Shown here piece by piece: positions 6,460 through 7,848 of a stretch of DNA of 7,848 nt; within the stretch, counting starts at the first letter, position 1, and every line of letters starts with the position of its first letter. A model generated the notes under the pieces. That model saw only the letters and a program-made list of their open reading frames with translations. It was not told the origin of the DNA and did not search any database. The position numbers were made by a program, and so were the translations under genes. Location: positions 1-7,848 of the forward strand of contig JAZOLG010000011.1 in NCBI GenBank assembly GCA_045652765.1, read 5' to 3'. Source of the DNA: UBA1231 sp045652765 (GTDB lineage Bacteria; Bacillota_I; Bacilli_A; ML615J-28; CAG-313).

Positions 6460-7788
6460 GTGAAATTAATTTACAATGTTCAAGACAAACCAAGTTTTGG
6501 TAGAACTGTGTTATTTGCATTACAACAATTATTAGCAATAATGGCCGCTACAATTGCTGTTCCTGCAATTATTAAAAATGGTATGTCATCAACTGCTGCA
6601 TTATTCGGCGCTGGTGTTGGTACTTTGGTTTATTTAGTATTTACAAAATTTAAAAGTCCAGTATTTTTAGGATCTTCATTTGCATTTTTAGGATCAATGA
6701 TGGCTGCTTTTGGAGGAGCCGTTAGTATTTCAGCAGGATATGTAGGTTTAATTCTTGGTGCAGTAATTGCTGGATTAGTTTATGTTGCATTATCTATCGT
6801 TGTTAAATATGCTGGAGTAGAATGGATAAATAAATTAATGCCAGCTGTTATTATTGGACCTACAGTTGCAATTATTGGTTTATCATTAGCAGGAAATGCA
6901 ATTGGTGATTTAACAAAACGTTTTGTTAATTCTAATTATAGTGTTTATGCTTCTTTAATTTGTGGTTTAATTACATTATTTACTGTAATTATTTGTTCAG
7001 TTTTTGGTAAAAAACTATTAAAAATGATTCCGTTTATTATTGGAATTTTAGCTGGCTATATAGCTGCTACACTATTTACAGTTGTTGGACATTTATTTGA
7101 TGTAGAATCATTCAAAATTATTAATTTTGCTGTATTTAAAAATATTCAATGGATACCTGATTTTACATTTATTACTGCATTTAAAGGAATCAAAGACATT
7201 GATTTGGCATATATTGGAACTATAGCAGTAGCTTATGCTCCTGTTGCATTTGTTGTATTTGCAGAACATATTGCTGACCATAAAAACTTATCTTCAATTA
7301 TTGGATCTGATTTGTTAAAAAATCCAGGACTAAATAGAACATTATTAGGTGATGGTATTGGATCAATGGCTGGAGCTTTCTTTGGCGGTTGTCCAAATAC
7401 AACATATGGTGAATCTGTAGGATGTGTTGCAATTTCAGGTAATGCATCTGTTAAAACAATCCTATATACTGCTATTATGGCTATGTTAATATCTTTCTTT
7501 GGGCCATTCTCAACATTCTTATCAACTATTCCATCATGTGTAATGGGTGGCGTTTGTGTTTCATTATATGGCTTTATTGCTGTTAGTGGTCTTAAAATGA
7601 TTCAAAATGTTGATTTAAATGATAATAAAAATGTTTTCGTAATTAGTGTAATTTTAATTGCTGGTGTTGGTGGTTTAAAATTAACTTTTGGTAAAATTGA
7701 AATTACTACTGTAGCATGTGCTTTGATTTTAGGTATTATTACTAATTTACTTGTTAGTTTTAAGAAAAAAAAGAATGATTACGAATAA
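6460..7788 (+). CDS. uraA: Uracil permease, NCS2 (nucleobase:cation symporter-2) family
   Basis: A 442-residue inner-membrane symporter expected to import uracil with protons, feeding pyrimidine salvage. Length is close to E. coli UraA (429 aa). The GTG start at 6460 is chosen because AGAGGA (6447-6452) lies seven bases upstream. Visible family signatures include 'QQLLAIMAATIAVPAII' (22-38), 'FLGSSFAFLGSM' (69-80), 'LMPAVIIGPTVAIIGLSLAG' (126-145), 'FAEHIADHKNLS' (267-278) and 'PGLNRTLLGDGIGS' (289-302). The NCS2 motif 'GCPNTTYGESVG' spans 310-321. Glu269 and Glu318 align with the substrate-binding Glu241 and Glu290 of UraA as I recall them. 'VMGGVCVSLYGFIAVSGLKM' and a final hydrophobic segment follow. 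The gene is complete and ends with a Lys-rich cytoplasmic tail. It has its own upstream region and terminator, so is probably monocistronic. Xanthine or other nucleobases are less likely because the motifs follow the uracil branch. Confidence 0.93.
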   Translation: MKLIYNVQDKPSFGRTVLFALQQLLAIMAATIAVPAIIKNGMSSTAALFGAGVGTLVYLVFTKFKSPVFLGSSFAFLGSMMAAFGGAVSISAGYVGLILGAVIAGLVYVALSIVVKYAGVEWINKLMPAVIIGPTVAIIGLSLAGNAIGDLTKRFVNSNYSVYASLICGLITLFTVIICSVFGKKLLKMIPFIIGILAGYIAATLFTVVGHLFDVESFKIINFAVFKNIQWIPDFTFITAFKGIKDIDLAYIGTIAVAYAPVAFVVFAEHIADHKNLSSIIGSDLLKNPGLNRTLLGDGIGSMAGAFFGGCPNTTYGESVGCVAISGNASVKTILYTAIMAMLISFFGPFSTFLSTIPSCVMGGVCVSLYGFIAVSGLKMIQNVDLNDNKNVFVISVILIAGVGGLKLTFGKIEITTVACALILGIITNLLVSFKKKKNDYE

Positions 7789-7798
7789 TTAGGCTTTT

Positions 7799-7833
7799 AA
7801 CTCTATATGAATTAAATCATGTAGAGTTTTTTT
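7799..7833 (+). terminator. Rho-independent terminator after the uracil permease
   Basis: A 12-bp stem, AACTCTATATGA (7799-7810) with TCATGTAGAGTT (7817-7828), with one G-U pair, a 6-nt loop, and seven T's (7827-7833). It lies 10 bases after the stop codon. Confidence 0.88.
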
Positions 7834-7848
7834 ATTTTTATTGTTGTT

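Overview
The window is very AT-rich (roughly a quarter G+C by eye). It has Gram-positive style signals: strong AGGAG/GAGGTGA ribosome binding sites, TATAAT boxes, and hairpin-plus-T-run terminators. TGG encodes Trp and no in-frame TGA occurs, so the standard bacterial code fits. The gene content (PTS_EIIC_2/PfoR-like membrane protein, UraA-type permease, large serine recombinase, penicillin-binding protein fragment) points to a low-GC member of the Bacillota, perhaps an Erysipelotrichales/RF39-like gut lineage. That placement is inference from style, not from a marker gene.

Layout. (1) Bases 3-305 are the 3' end of a gene resembling a large serine recombinase. It runs directly into about 60 bp that read, in another frame, as the KTG active-site segment of a class B penicillin-binding protein (SpoVD/PBP2 type). 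This looks like an element-target junction or its remnant. (2) Bases 406-1409 form a self-contained unit: promoter, a YdhF-like aldo/keto reductase gene, and a perfect 13-bp hairpin terminator. (3) Bases 1613-6296 hold three closely spaced same-strand genes with no terminator between them. They encode a secreted, C-terminally membrane-anchored 932-residue coiled-coil protein built from 12 units of about 69 residues; a 252-residue unrecognised protein with a C-terminal region like an InlB-type B-repeat; and a 351-residue polytopic PTS_EIIC_2/PfoR-like membrane protein. A terminator at 6312-6340 closes the unit. (4) Bases 6460-7788 encode an NCS2-family uracil permease with a GTG start, followed by its own terminator.

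How the genes may work together. The reductase and the permease look like independent housekeeping units. The three-gene cluster is the least ordinary part. It pairs a long rod-like surface protein with a cytoplasmic aromatic-rich protein and a membrane protein of a family linked by name to toxin regulation (PfoR) and by fold to PTS IIC transporters. Their joint role is unknown. The regular repeat with a helix-capping motif in the rod protein, and the recombinase/PBP junction at the left edge, are the two observations most worth following up.
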